A stretch of DNA of 64,000 bases from Lepidurus packardi. Lineage: Eukaryota > Arthropoda > Branchiopoda > Notostraca > Triopsidae. The translations under genes and the position numbers were made by a program. Below are positions 13,601-29,319 of this stretch, piece by piece. Under the pieces are notes generated by a model. It did no database searches. It was not told where the DNA came from and worked only from the letters and a program-made list of their open reading frames with translations. Each line of letters begins with the position of its first letter. Positions within the stretch are counted from its first letter, which is position 1. The DNA lies in NCBI GenBank assembly GCA_023053545.1, contig JAKZAN010000005.1, forward strand, positions 62,001 to 126,000, written 5' to 3'.

Positions 13601-16600
13601 TCCTTACGGACTGAATTAATTCCTGACGGACTGAATTAATTCTTTAGGATTTATTGAATTCCTTTCTTACTGAATTAACTACTTACGGACTGAATGAATT
13701 CTATACGGACTGAATTAATTCCTTACGGAATTAATTAATTCCTTACGTATTTAATTAATTCCTTACGGTCTGAATTAATTCCGTACGGATTTAATTAATT
13801 CCTTACGGACTTAATTAATTTCTTACGGACTGAATTAATTCATTATGGACTTAATTAATTCCGTAAGGAATGAATTAATTAATTACGGACTGAAATAATT
13901 CCTTACGGACTGAATTAATTCCTTACGAACTGAATTAATTCCTTACGGACTGAATTAATTCCTTACGGACTGAATTAATTCCTTACGGACTGAATTATAT
14001 CCTTACGGTCTGAATTAATTCCGTACGGATTTTATTAATTCCTTACGGACTGAATTAATTCCGTACAAATTCTATTAATTCCTTACGGACTGAATAAATT
14101 TCTTTACGAACTGAATTAATTCCGTACGGATTTTATTAATTCCTTACGGACTGAATTTATTCATTACGGACTTAATTAATCCATTACAGACTGAATTATT
14201 TCCTTAATTAATTCCTTACGGACTGAATTAATTTCATACGGACTTAATTAATTCCTTACGTACTTTATTAATTCCTTACGGTCTGAATTAATTCCGTACG
14301 GATTTTATTAATTCCTTACGGACTGAATTAATTCCGTACGGATTTTATTAATTCCTTACGGACTGAATAAATTCCTTACGAACTGAATTAATTCCGTACG
14401 GATGTTATTAATTCCTTACGGACTGAATTAATTCATTACGGACTGAATTAATTCCTTACGGACTGAATTAATTCATTACGGACTGAATTAATTCCTTATG
14501 GACTGAATTAATTCCTTAATTAATTCCTTACGGACTGTATTAAATTCATACGGACTGAATTAATTCATTACGGACTTAATTAATCGATTACGGACTGAAT
14601 TAATTCCTAACGTACTGAACTTATTCCTTACGGACTGAATTAATTCCTTACGGACTTAATTAATCGATTACGGACTGAATTAATTCCTTACGTACTGAAC
14701 TTATTCCTTACGGACTGAATTAATTCCTTACGGACTGAATTAATTCCTTACGGACTGAATTAATTCCTTACGGACTGAATTAATACCTTACGGACTGAAT
14801 TAAATCCTTACGGACTGAATTAATTCCTTACGGACTGAATTAATTATTTACGGACTGAATTAATTCCTTACGGACTGAATTAATTCCTTACGGACTGAAT
14901 TAATTCCTTACGGACTTAATTAATTCCTTACGTACTTAATTAATTCCTTACGGTCTGAATTAATTCCGTACGGATTTTATTAATTTCTCACGGACTGAAT
15001 TAATTCCGTACGGATTTTATTAATTCCTTACGTACTTAATTAATTTCTTACGGTCTGAATTAATTCCGTACGGAATTTATTAATTCCTTACGGACTGAAT
15101 TTATTCATTACGGACTTAATTAATCCATTACGGATTGAATTATTTCTTTACGTACTGAAGTTATTCCTTACGGACTGAATTAATTACTTACGGACTAAAT
15201 TATTTCCTTACGTACTGAAATAATTCCTTACGGACTGAATTAATTCCTTACGGACTGAATTAATTCATTACGGACTTAAATAATCGATTACGGACTGAAT
15301 TAATTCCTTACGTACTGAACTTATTCCTTACGGACTGAATTAATTCCTTACGGACTGAACTAATTCCTTACGGACTGAATTAATTCCTTACGGACTGAAT
15401 TAATACCTTACGGACTGAATTAAATCCTTACGGACTGAATTAATTCCTTACTGACTGAATTAATTCCTTACGGACTGAATTAATTCCTTACTGACTGAAT
15501 TAATTCCTTACGGACTGAATTAATTCCTTACGGACTGAATTAATTCCTTACGGACTGAATTAATTCCTTACGGACTGAATTAATTCCTTACGGACTGAAT
15601 TAATTCCTTACGGACTGAATTAATACCTTACGGACTGAATTAAATCCTTACGGACTGAATTAATTCCTTACGGACTGAATTAATTCCTTACGGACTGAAT
15701 TAATTCCTTACTGACTGAATTAATTCCTTACGTACTTAATTAATTCCTTACGGTCTGAATTAATTCCGTACGGATTTTATTAATTCCTTACGGACTGAAT
15801 TAATTCCGTACGGATTTTATTAATTCCTTACGGACTGAATAAATTCCTTACGAACTGAATTAATTCCGTACGGATTTTATTAATTCCTTACGGACTGAAT
15901 TAATTCCTTACGGACTGAATTAATTCCTTACGGACTGAATTAATTCCTTAATTAATTCCTTACGGACTGAATTAATTTCATACGGACTGAATTAATTCAT
16001 TACGGACTTAATTAATCGATTACGGACTGAATTAATTCCTTACGTACTGAACTTATTCCTTACGGACTGAATTAATTCCTTACGGACTGAATTAATTCCT
16101 TACGGACTGAATTAATTCCTTACGGACTGAATTAATTCCTTACTGACTGAATTAATTCCTTACGGACTGAATTAATTCCTTACGGACTGAATTAATTCCT
16201 TACGGACTGAATTAATTCCTTACGGACTTAATTAATTCCTTACGTACTTAATTAATTCCTTACGGTCTGAATTAATTCCGTACGGATTTTATTAATTCCT
16301 CACGGACTGAATTAATTCATTACGGACTTAATTAATCCATTACGGACTGAATTATTTCCTTACGTACTGAAGTTATTCCTTACGGACTGAATTAATTACT
16401 TACGGACTGAATTATTTCCTTACGTACTGAAATAATTCCTTACGGACTGAATTAATTCCTTACGGACTGAATTAATTCCTTAATTAATTCCTTACGGACT
16501 GAATTAATTTCATACGGACTGAATTAATTCATTACGGACTTAATTAATCGATTACGGACTGAATTAATTCCTTACGTACTGAACTTATTCCTTACGGACT

Positions 16601-16979
16601 GAATTAATTCCTTACGGACTGAATTAATACCTTACGGACTGAATTAATTCCTTACGGACTGAATTAATACCTTACGGACTGAATTAATTCCTTACGGACT
16701 GAATTAATTCCTTACGGACTGAATTAATTCCTTACGGACTGAATTAATTCCTTACGGTATGAATTAATTCCGTACGGATTTTATTAATTCCTCACGGACT
16801 GAATTAATTCCGTACGGATTTTATTAATTCCTTACGTACTTAATTAATTCCTTACGGTCTGAATTAATTCCGTACGGATTTTATTAATTCCTTACGGACT
16901 GAATTTATTCATAACGGACTTAATTAATCCATTACGGATTGAATTATTTCTTTACGTACTGAAGTTATTCCTTACGGAC

Positions 16980-19652
16980 TGAATTAATTACTTACGGACT
17001 GAATTATTTCCTTACGTACTGAAATAATTCCTTACGGACTGAATTAATTCCTTACGGACTGAATTAATTCCTTAATTAATTCCTTACGGACTGAATTAAT
17101 TTCATACGGACTGAATTAATTCATTACGGACTTAAATAATCGATTACGGAATGAATTAATTCCTTACGTACTGAACTTATTCCTTACGGACTGAATTAAT
17201 TCCTTACGGACTGAATTAATTCCTTACGGACTGAATTAATTCCTTACGGACTGAATTAATTCCTTACGGACTGAATAAATTCCTTACGGACTGAATTAAT
17301 TCCTTACGGACTGAATTAATTCCTTACTGACTGAATTAATTCCTTACGGACTGAATTAATTCCTTACGGACTGAATTAATTCCTTACTGACTGAATTAAT
17401 TCCTTACGTACTTTATTAATTCCTTACGGTCTGAATTAATTCCGTACGGATTTTATTAATTCCTTACGGACTGAATTAATTCCGTACGGATTTTATTAAT
17501 TCCGTACGGATTTTATTAATTCCTTACGGACTGAATAAATTCCTTACGAACTGAATTAATTCCGTACGGATTTTATTAATTCCTTACGGACTGAATTAAT
17601 TCATTACGGACTGAATTAATTCCTTACTGACTGAATTAATTCATTACGGACTGAATTAATTCCTTACGGACTGAATTAATTCCTTAATTAATTCCTTACG
17701 GACTGAATTAATTTCAAACGGACTGAATTAATTCATTACGGACTTAATTAATCGATTACGGACTGAATTAATTCCTTACGTACTGAACTTATTCCTTACG
17801 GACTGAATTAATTCCTTACGGACTGAATTAATACCTTACGGACTGAATTAAATCCTTACGGACTGAATTAAATCCTTACGGACTGAATTAATTCCTTACG
17901 GACTGAATTAATTCCTTACTGACTGAATTAATTCCTTACGGACTGAATTAATTCCTTACGGACTGAATTAATTCCTTACGGACTGAATTAATTCCTTACG
18001 GACTTAATTAATTCCTTACGTACATAATTAATTCCTTACGGTCTGAATTAATTCCGTACGGATTTTATTAATTCCTCACGGACTGAATTAATTCCGTACG
18101 GATTTTATTAATTAATTACGTACTTAATTAATTCCTTACGGTCTGAATTAATTCCGTACGGATTTTATTAATTCCTTACGGACTGAATTTATTCATTACG
18201 GACTTAATTAATCCATTACGGATTGAATTACTTCTTTACGTACTGAAGTTATTCCTTACGGACTGAATTAATTACTTACGGACTGAATTATTTCCTTACG
18301 TACTGAAATAATTCCTTACGGACTGAATTAATTCCTTACGGACTGAATTAATTCCTTAATTAATTCCTTACGGACTGAATTAATTTCATACGGACTGAAT
18401 TAATTCATTACGGACTTAAATAATCGATTACGGAATGAATTAATTCCTTACGTACTGAACTTATTCCTTACGGACTGAATTAATTCCTTACGGACTGAAT
18501 TAATTCCTTACGGACTGAATTAATTCCTTACGGACTGAATTAATTCCTTACGGACTGAATAAATTCCTTACGGACTGAATTAATTCCTTACGGACTGAAT
18601 TAATTCCTTACTGACTGAATTAATTCCTTACGGACTGAATTAATTCCTTACGGACTGAATTAATTCCTTACTGACTGAATTAATTCCTTACGTACTTTAT
18701 TAATTCCTTACGGTCTGAATTAATTCCGTACGGATTTTATTAATTCCTTACGGACTGAATTAATTCCGTACGGATTTTATTAATTCCGTACGGATTTTAT
18801 TAATTCCTTACGGACTGAATAAATTCCTTACGAACTGAATTAATTCCGTACGGATTTTATTAATTCCTTACGGACTGAATTAATTCATTACGGACTGAAT
18901 TAATTCCTTACTGACTGAATTAATTCATTACGGACTGAATTAATTCCTTACGGACTGAATTAATTCCTTAATTAATTCCTTACGGACTGAATTAATTTCA
19001 AACGGACTGAATTAATTCATTACGGACTTAATTAATCGATTACGGACTGAATTAATTCCTTACGTACTGAACTTATTCCTTACGGACTGAATTAATTCCT
19101 TACGGACTGAATTAATACCTTACGGACTGAATTAAATCCTTACGGACTGAATTAAATCCTTACGGACTGAATTAATTCCTTACGGACTGAATTAATTCCT
19201 TACTGACTGAATTAATTCCTTACGGACTGAATTAATTCCTTACGGACTGAATTAATTCCTTACGGACTGAATTAATTCCTTACGGACTTAATTAATTCCT
19301 TACGTACATAATTAATTCCTTACGGTCTGAATTAATTCCGTACGGATTTTATTAATTCCTCACGGACTGAATTAATTCCGTACGGATTTTATTAATTAAT
19401 TACGTACTTAATTAATTCCTTACGGTCTGAATTAATTCCGTACGGATTTTATTAATTCCTTACGGACTGAATTTATTCATTACGGACTTAATTAATCCAT
19501 TACGGATTGAATTACTTCTTTACGTACTGAAGTTATTCCTTACGGACTGAATTAATTACTTACGGACTGAATTATTTCCTTACGTACTGAAATAATTCCT
19601 TACGGACTGAATTAATTCCTTACGGACTGAATTAATTCCTTAATTAATTCCT
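16980..19652 (+). repeat. Higher-order repeat, 1,284-bp unit, two tandem copies
   Basis: The variants cgattacggaatg (17,141 and 18,425) and atttcaaacgg (17,711 and 18,995) are both offset by exactly 1,284 bp, as is the series between them. The length equals 65 monomers minus two 8-nt losses at ccttaattaattcc junctions. The second copy ends near 19,652, where cttaaataatcg is replaced by cttaattaatcg. Confidence 0.9.
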
Positions 19653-22600
19653 TACGGACTGAATTAATTTCATACGGACTGAATTAATTCATTACGGACT
19701 TAATTAATCGATTACGGACTGAATTAATTCCTTACGTACTGAACTTATTCCTTACGGACTGAATTCATTCCTTACGGACTGAATTAATACCTTACGGACT
19801 GAATTAATTCCTTACGGACTGAATTAATTCCTTACGGACTGAATTAATTCCTTACGGACTGAATTAATTCCTTACGTACTTAATTAATTCCTTACGGTCT
19901 GAATTAATTCCGTACGGATTTTATTAATTCCTCACGGACTGAATTAATTCCGTACGGATTTTATTAATTCCTTACGGACTGAATTTATTCATTACGGACT
20001 TAATTAATCCATTACGGATTGAATTATTTCTTTACGTACTGAAGTTATTCCTTACGGACTGAATTAATTACTTACGGACTGAATTATTTCCATACGTACT
20101 GAAATAATTCCTTACGGACTGAATTAATTCCTTACGGACTGAATTAATTTCATACGGACTGAATTAATTCATTACGGACTTAAATAATCGATTACGGACT
20201 TAATTAATTCCTTACGTACTGAACTTATTCCTTACGGACTGAATTAATTCCTTACGGACTGAATTAATTCCTTACGGACTGAATTAATTCCTTACGGACT
20301 GAATTAATTCCTTACGGACTGAATTAATTCCTTACGGACTGAATTAATTCCTTACGGACTGAATTAATTCCTTACTGACTGAACTAATTCCTTACGGACT
20401 GAATTAATTCCTTACGGACTGAATTAATTCCTTACTGACTGAATTAATTCCTTACGGACTTAATTAATTCCTTACGTACTTTATTAATTCCTTACGGTCT
20501 GAATTAATTCCGTACGGATTTTATTAATTCCTTACGGACTGAATTAATTCCGTACGGATTTTATTAATTCCGTACGGATTTTATTAATTCCTTACGGACT
20601 GAATAAATTCCTTACGAACTGAATTAATTCCGTACGGATTTTATTAATTCCTTACGGACTGAATTAATTCATTACGGACTGAATTAATTCTTTACTGACT
20701 GAATTAATTCATTACGGACTGAATTAATTCCTTACGGACTGAATTAATTCCTTAATTAATTCCTTACGGACTGAATTAATTTCATACGGACTGAATTAAT
20801 TTCATACGGACTGAATTAATTCATTACGGACTTAATTAATCGATTACGGACTGAATTAATTCCTTACGTACTGAACTTATTCCTTACGGACTGAATTAAT
20901 TCCTTACGGACTGAATTAATACCTTACGGACTGAATTAATTCCTTACGGACTGAATTAATTCCTTACGGACTGAATTAATTCCTTACGGACTGAATTAAT
21001 TCCTTACGGACTGAATTAATTCCTTACGTACTTAATTAATTCCTTACGGTATGAATTAATTCCGTACGGATTTTATTAATTCCTCACGGACTGAATTAAT
21101 TCCGTACGGATTTTATTAATTCCTTACGTACTTAATTAATTCCTTACGGTCTGAATTAATTCCGTACGGATTTTATTAATTCCTTACGGACTGAATTTAT
21201 TCATAACGGACTTAATTAATCCATTACGGATTGAATTATTTCTTTACGTACTGAAGTTATTCCTTACGGACTGAATTAATTACTTACGGACTGAATTATT
21301 TCCTTACGTACTGAAATAATTCCTTACGGACTGAATTAATTCCTTACGGACTGAATTAATTCCTTAATTAATTCCTTACGGACTGAATTAATTTCATACG
21401 GACTGAATTAATTCATTACGGACTTAAATAATCGATTACGGAATGAATTAATTCCTTACGTACTGAACTTATTCCTTACGGACTGAATTAATTCCTTACG
21501 GACTGAATTAATTCCTTACGGACTGAATTAATTCCTTACGGACTGAATTAATTCCTTACGGACTGAATAAATTCCTTACGGACTGAATTAATTCCTTACG
21601 GACTGAATTAATTCCTTAATTAATTCCTTACGGACTGAATTAATTTCATACGGACTGAATTAATTCATTACGGACTTAATTAATCGATTACGGACTGAAT
21701 TAATTCCTTATGTACTGAACTTATTCCTTACGGACTGAATTAATTCCTTACGGACTGAATTAATACCTTACGGACTGAATTAAATCCTTACGGACTGAAT
21801 TAATTCCTTACGGACTGAATTAATTCCTTACGGACTGAATTAATTCCTTACTGACTGAATTAATTCCTTACGGACTGAAATAATTCCTTACGGACTGAAT
21901 TAATTCCTTACGGACTGAATTAATTCCTTACGGACTTAATTAATTCCTTACGTACTTAATTAATTCCTTACGGTCTGAATTAATTCCGTACGGATTTTAT
22001 TAATTCCTCACGGACTGAATTAATTCCGTACGGATTTTATTAATTCCTTACGTACTTAATTAATTCCTTACGGTCTGAATTAATTCCGTACGGATTTTAT
22101 TAATTCCTTACGGACTGAATTAATTCATTACGGACTGAATTAATTCCTTACTGACTGAATTAATTCATTACGGACTGAATTAATTCCTTACGGACTGAAT
22201 TAATTCCTTAATTAATTCCTTACGGACTGAATTAATTTCATACGGACTGAATTAATTCATTACGGACTTAATTAATCGATTACGGAATGAATTAATTCCT
22301 TACGGACTGAATTAATACCTTACGGACTGAATTAAATCCTTACGGACTGAATTAATTCCTTACGGACTGAATTAATTCCTTACGGACTGAATTAATAACT
22401 TACTGACTGAATTAATTCCTTACGGACTGAATTAATTCCTTACGGACTGAATTAATTCCTTACGGACTGAATTAATTCCTTACGGATTTTATTAATTCCT
22501 TACGTACTTAATTAATTCCTTACGGTCTGAATTAATTCCGTACGGATTTTATTAATTCGTTACGGACTGAATTTATTCATTACGGACTTAATTAATCCAT

Positions 22601-24480
22601 TACGGATTGAATTATTTCTTTACGTACTGAACTTATTCCTTACGGACTGAATTAATTCCTTACGGACTGAATTAATTCCTTACGGACTGAATTAATTCCT
22701 TACGGACTGAATTAATACCTTACGGACTGAATTAAATCCTTACGGACTGAAATAATTCCTTACGGACTGAATTAATTCCTTACGGACTGAATTAATTCCT
22801 TACTGACTGAATTAATTCCTTACTGACTGAATTAATTCCTTACGGACTGAATTAATTCCTTACGGACTGAATTAATTCCTTACGGACTGAATTTATTCCT
22901 TACGGACTGAATTAAATCCTTACGGACTTAATTAATTCCTTACGTACTTTATTAATTCCTTACGGTCTGAATTAATTCCGTACGGATTTTATTAATTCCT
23001 TACGGACTGAATCAATTCCGTACAGATTTTATTAATTCCTTACGGACTGAATAAATTCCTTACGAACTGAATTAATTCCGTACGGATTTTATTAATTCCT
23101 TACGGACTGAATTAATTCATTACGGACTGAATTAATTTCTTACGGACTGAATTAATTCCTTACGGACTGAATTAATTCCTTAATTAATTCATTACGGACT
23201 GAATTAATTTCATACGGACTGAATTAATTCATTACGGACTTAATTAATCGATTACGGACTGAATTAATTCCTTACGTACTGAACTTATTCCTTACGGACT
23301 GAATTAATTCCTTACGGACTGAATTAATACCTTACGGACTGAATTAAATCCTTACGGATGAATTAATTCCTTACGGACTGAATTAATTCCTTACGGAATG
23401 AATTAATTCCTTACTGACTGAATTAATTCCTTACGGACTGAATTAATTCCTTACGGACTGAATTAATTCCTTACGGACTGAATTAATTCCTTACGGACTT
23501 AATTAATTCCTTACGTACTTAATTAATTCCTTACGGTCTGAATTAATTCCGTACGGATTTTATTAATTCCTTACGGACTGAATTAATTCCTTACGGACTG
23601 AATTAATTTCATACGGACTGAATTAATTCATTACGGACTTAAATAATCGAATACCGACTGAATTAATTCCTTACGTACTGAACTTATTCCTTACGGACTG
23701 AATTAATTCCTTACGGACTGAATTAATTCCTTACGGACTGAATTAATTCCTTACGGACTGAATTAATACCTTACGGACTGAATTAAATCCTTACGGACTG
23801 AATTAATTCCTTACGGACTGAATTAATTCCTTACGGACTGAATTAATTCCTTACGGACTGAATTATTTCCTTACGGACTGAATTAATTCCTTACGGACTG
23901 AATTAATTCCTTACGGACTGAATTAATTCCTTACGGACTGAATTAATTCCTTACGGACTTAATTAATTCCTTACGTACTTAATTAATTCCTTACGGTCTG
24001 AATTAATTCCGTACGGATTTTATTAATTCCTCACGGACTGAATTAATTCCGTACGGATTTTATAAATTCCTTACGTACTAAATTAATTCCTTACGGTCTG
24101 AATTAATTCCGTACGGATTTTATTAATTCCTTACGGACTGAATTTATTCATTACGGACTTAATTAATCCATTACGGATTGAATTATTTCTTTACGTACTG
24201 AATTAATTCCGTACGGATTTTATTAATTCCTTACGGACTGAATTAATTCATTACGGACTGAATTAATTCCTTACTGACTGAATTAATTCATTACGGACTG
24301 AATTAATTCCTTACGGACTGAATTAATTCCTTAATTAATTCCTTACGGACTGAATTAATTTCATACGGACTGAATTAATTCATTACGGACTTAAATAATC
24401 GATTACGGACTGAATTAATTCCTTACGTACTGAACTTATTCCTTACGGACTGAATTAATTCCTTACGGACTGAATTAATT

Positions 24481-26040
24481 CCTTACGGACTGAATTAATT
24501 CCTTACGGACTGAATTAATACCTTACGGACTGAATTAAATCCTTACGGACTGAATTAATTCCTTACGGACTGAATTAATTCCTTACGGACTGAATTAATT
24601 CCTTACGGACTGAATTAATTCCTTACGGACTGAATTAATTCCTTACGGACTGAATTAATTCCTTACGGACTGAATCAATTCCTTACGGACTGAATTAATT
24701 CCTTACGGACTGAATTAATTCCTTACTGACTGAATTAATTCCTTACGGACTGAATTAATTCCTTACGGACTGAATTAATTCCTTACTGACTGAATTAATT
24801 CCTTACGGACTTAATTAATTCCTTACGTACTTTATTAATTCCTTACGGTCTGAATTAATTCCGTACGGATTTTATTAATTCCTTACGGACTGAATTAATT
24901 CCGTACGGATTTTATTAATTCCTTACGGACTTAATAAATTCCTTACGAACTGAATTAATTCCGTACGGATTTTATTAATTCCTCACGGACTGAATTAATT
25001 CCGTACGGATTTTATTAATTCCTTACGTACTTAATTAATTCCTTACGGTCTGAATTAATTCCGTACGGATTTTATTAATTCCTTACGGACTGAATTTATT
25101 CATTACGGACTTAATTAATCCATTACGGATTGAATTATTTCTTTACGTACTGAAGTTATTCCTTACGGACTGAATTAATTACTTACGGACTGAATTATTT
25201 CCTTACGTACTGAACTTATTCCTTACGGACTGAATTAATTCCTTACGGACAGAATTAATTCCTTACGTACTGAATTAATTCCTTACGGACTGAATTAATA
25301 CCTTACGGACTGAATTAAATCCTTACGGACTGAATTAATTCCTTACGGACTGAATTAATTCCTTACGGACTGAATTAATTCCTTACGGACTGAATTAATT
25401 CCTTACGGACTGAATTAATTCCTTACGGACTGAATTAATTCCTTACGGACTGAATCAATTCCTTACGGACTGAATTAATTCCTTACGGACTGAATTAATT
25501 CCTTACTGACTGAATTAATTCCTTACGGACTGAATTAATTCCTTACGGACTGAATTAATTCCTTACTGACTGAATTAATTCCTTACGGACTTAATTAATT
25601 CCTTACGTACTTTATTAATTCCTTACGGTCTGAATTAATTCCGTACGGATTTTATTAATTCCTTACGGACTGAATTAATTCCGTACGGATTTTATTAATT
25701 CCTTACGGACTTAATAAATTCCTTACGAACTGAATTAATTCCGTACGGATTTTATTAATTCCTCACGGACTGAATTAATTCCGTACGGATTTTATTAATT
25801 CCTTACGTACTTAATTAATTCCTTACGGTCTGAATTAATTCCGTACGGATTTTATTAATTCCTTACGGACTGAATTTATTCATTACGGACTTAATTAATC
25901 CATTACGGATTGAATTATTTCTTTACGTACTGAAGTTATTCCTTACGGACTGAATTAATTACTTACGGACTGAATTATTTCCTTACGTACTGAACTTATT
26001 CCTTACGGACTGAATTAATTCCTTACGGACAGAATTAATT
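24481..26040 (+). repeat. Higher-order repeat, 780-bp unit, two tandem copies
   Basis: Blocks 24,481-25,260 and 25,261-26,040 match at an offset of 780 bp (39 monomers). Anchors are ctgaatcaattcc (24,671 and 25,451), cttaataaattcc (24,930 and 25,710 regions) and ggacagaattaatt (25,247 and 26,027 regions). I see only isolated differences between copies. Confidence 0.9.
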
Positions 26041-26820
26041 CCTTACGGACTGAATTAATACCTTACGGACTGAATTAATACCTTACGGACTGAATTAAAT
26101 CCTTACGGACTGAATTAATTCCTTACGGACTGAATTAATTCCTTACGGACTGAATTAATTCCTTACTGACTGAATTAATTCCTTACGGACTGAATTAATT
26201 CCTTACGGACTGAATTAATTCCTTACGGACTGAATTAATTCCTTACGGACTGAATTAATTCCTTACGGACTGAATTAATTCCTTACGGACTTAATTAATT
26301 CCTTACGTACTTTATTAATTCCTTACGGACTGAATTAATTCCGTACGGATTTTATTAATTCCTTACGGACTGAATCAATTCCGTACAGATTTTATTAATT
26401 CCTTACGGACTGAAAAAATTCCTTACGAACTGAATTAATTCCGTACGGATTTTATTAATTCCTTACGGACTGAATTAATTCATTACGGACTTAATTAATC
26501 CATTACAGACTGAATTATTTCCTTACGTATTGAAGTTATTCCTTACGGACTGAATTAATTCCTTACGTACTGAAATAATTCCTTACGGACTGAATTAATT
26601 CCTTACGGACTGAATTAATTCCTTACGGACTTAATTAATTCCTTACGTACTTAATTAATTCCTTACGGTCTGAATTAATTCCGTACGGATTTTATTAATT
26701 CCTTACGGACTGAATTAATTCCTTACGAACTGAATTAATTCCTTACGGACTGAATTAATTCTTTACGGACTGAATTAATTCCTTAAAGACTGAATTAATT
26801 CCTTATGGACTTAATTAGTT

Positions 26821-27300
26821 CCGTAAGGAATGAATTAATTAATTACGGACTGAAATAATTCCCTACGGACTGAATTAATTAATTACGGACTGAAATAATT
26901 CCTTACGGACTGTATTAATTCCTTACGGACTGAGTTAATTCCTTACGGACTGAATTAATTTCATACGGACTGAATTAATTCATTACGGACTTAATTAATC
27001 GATTACGGACTGAATTAATTCCTTACGGACTGAATTAATTCCTTACTGACTGAATTAATTCCGTAAGGAATGAATTAATTAATTACGGACTGAAATAATT
27101 CCCTACGGACTGAATTAATTAATTACGGACTGAAATAATTCCTTACGGACTGTATTAATTCCTTACGGACTGAGTTAATTCCTTACGGACTGAATTAATT
27201 TCATACGGACTGAATTAATTCATTACGGACTTAATTAATCGATTACGGACTGAATTAATTCCTTACGGACTGAATTAATTCCTTACTGACTGAATTAATT
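26821..27300 (+). repeat. 240-bp tandem duplication in the satellite
   Basis: The 12-monomer series beginning ccgtaaggaatgaatt at 26,821 repeats at 27,061 in the same order, including the rare ccctacggac and ctgagttaattcc variants. It shows exchange at a scale below the kilobase HORs. A related series follows, with the gatttattgaattcctttc junction at 27,447 and 28,146 (offset 699 bp). Confidence 0.88.
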
Positions 27301-29319
27301 CCTTACGGACTGAATTAATTCCTTACGGACTGAATTAATTTCATACGGACTGAATTAATTCCTTACGGACTTAATTAATCGATTACGGACTGAATTAATT
27401 CCTTACGGACTGAATTAATTCCTTACTGACTGAATTAATTCTTTAGGATTTATTGAATTCCTTTCTTACTGAATTAACTACTTACGGACTGAATTAATTC
27501 CTTACGTACTTAATTAATTCCTTACGGTCTGAATTAATTCCGTACGGATTTTATTAATTCTTTACGGACTGAATTAATTCATTACGGACTTAATTAATCC
27601 ATTTCGGACTGAATTATTTCTTTACGTACTGAAGTTATTCCTTACGGACTGAATTATTTCCTTACATACTGAAATAATTCCTTACGGACTGAATTAATTC
27701 TTTACGGACTGAATTAATTCCTTAAAGACTGAATTAATTCCTTATGGACTTAATTAGTTCCGTAAGGAATGAATTAATTAATTACGGACTGAAATAATTC
27801 CCTACGGACTGAATTAATTAATTACGGACTGAAATAATTCCTTACGGACTGTATTAATTCCTTACGGACTGAGTTAATTCCTTACGGACTGAATTAATTT
27901 CATACGGACTGAATTAATTCATTACGGACTTAAATAATCGATTACGGACTGAATTAATTCCTTACGGACTGAATTAATTCCTTACTGACTGAATTAATTC
28001 CTTACGGACTGAATTAATTCCTTACGGACTGAATTAATTTCATACGGACTGAATTAATTCCTTACGGACTTAATTAATCGATTACGGACTGAATTAATTC
28101 CTTACGGACTGAATTAATTCCTTACTGACTGAATTAATTCTTTAGGATTTATTGAATTCCTTTCTTACTGAATTAACTACTTACGGACTGAATTAATTCC
28201 TTACGTACTTAATTAATTCCTTACGGTCTGAATTAATTCCGTACGGATTTTATTAATTCTTTACGGACTGAATTAATTCATTACGGACTTAATTAATCCA
28301 TTTCGGACTGAATTATTTCTTTACGTACTGAAGTTATTCCTTACGGACTGAATTAATTACTTACGGACTGAATTATTTCCTTACATACTGAAATAATTCC
28401 TTACGGACTGAATTAATTCCTTACGGACTGAATTAGTTCCTTAATTAATTCCTTACGGACTGAATTAATTTCATACGGACTGAATTACTTCATTACGGAC
28501 TTAATTAATCGATTACGAACTTAATTAATCCATTACAGACTGAATTAATTCCTTACGGACTGAATTAATTCCTTACTGACTGAATTAATTCCTTACGGAC
28601 TTAATTAATTCCTTACAGACTGAATTAATTCCTTACGGACTGAATTAATTCCTTTCGGACTTTATTAATTCCTTACGGTCTGAATTAATTCCGTACGGAT
28701 TTTATTAATTCCTTACGGACTGAATTAATTCCGTACGGATTTTATTAATTCCTTACGGACTGAATAAATTCCTTAATTAATTCCTTACGGACTGAATTAA
28801 TTTCATACGGACTGAATTAATTCATTAGGGACTTAATTAATCGATTACGGACTGAATTAATTCCTTACGTACTGAACTTATTCCTTACGGACTGAATTAA
28901 TTCCTTACGGACAAAAATAATTCCTTACGGAATGAATTAATTCCTTACGGACTGAATTAATACCTTACGGACTGAATTAAATCCTTACGGACTGAATTAA
29001 TTCCTTACGGACTGAATTAATTCCTTACGGACTGAATTAATTCCTTACTGACTGAATTAATTCCTTACGGACTGAATTAATTCCTTACGGACTGAATTAA
29101 TTCCTTACGGACTGAATTAATTCCTTACGGACTGAATTAATTCCTTACGGACTGAATTAATTCCTTACGGACTGAATTAATTCCTTACTGACTGAATTAA
29201 TTCCTTACGGACTGAATTAATCCATTACGGACTGAATTAATTCCTTACGGACTGAATTAATTCCTTACGGACGGAATTAATTCCTTAATTAATTCCTTTC
29301 GGACTGAATTAATTCATTA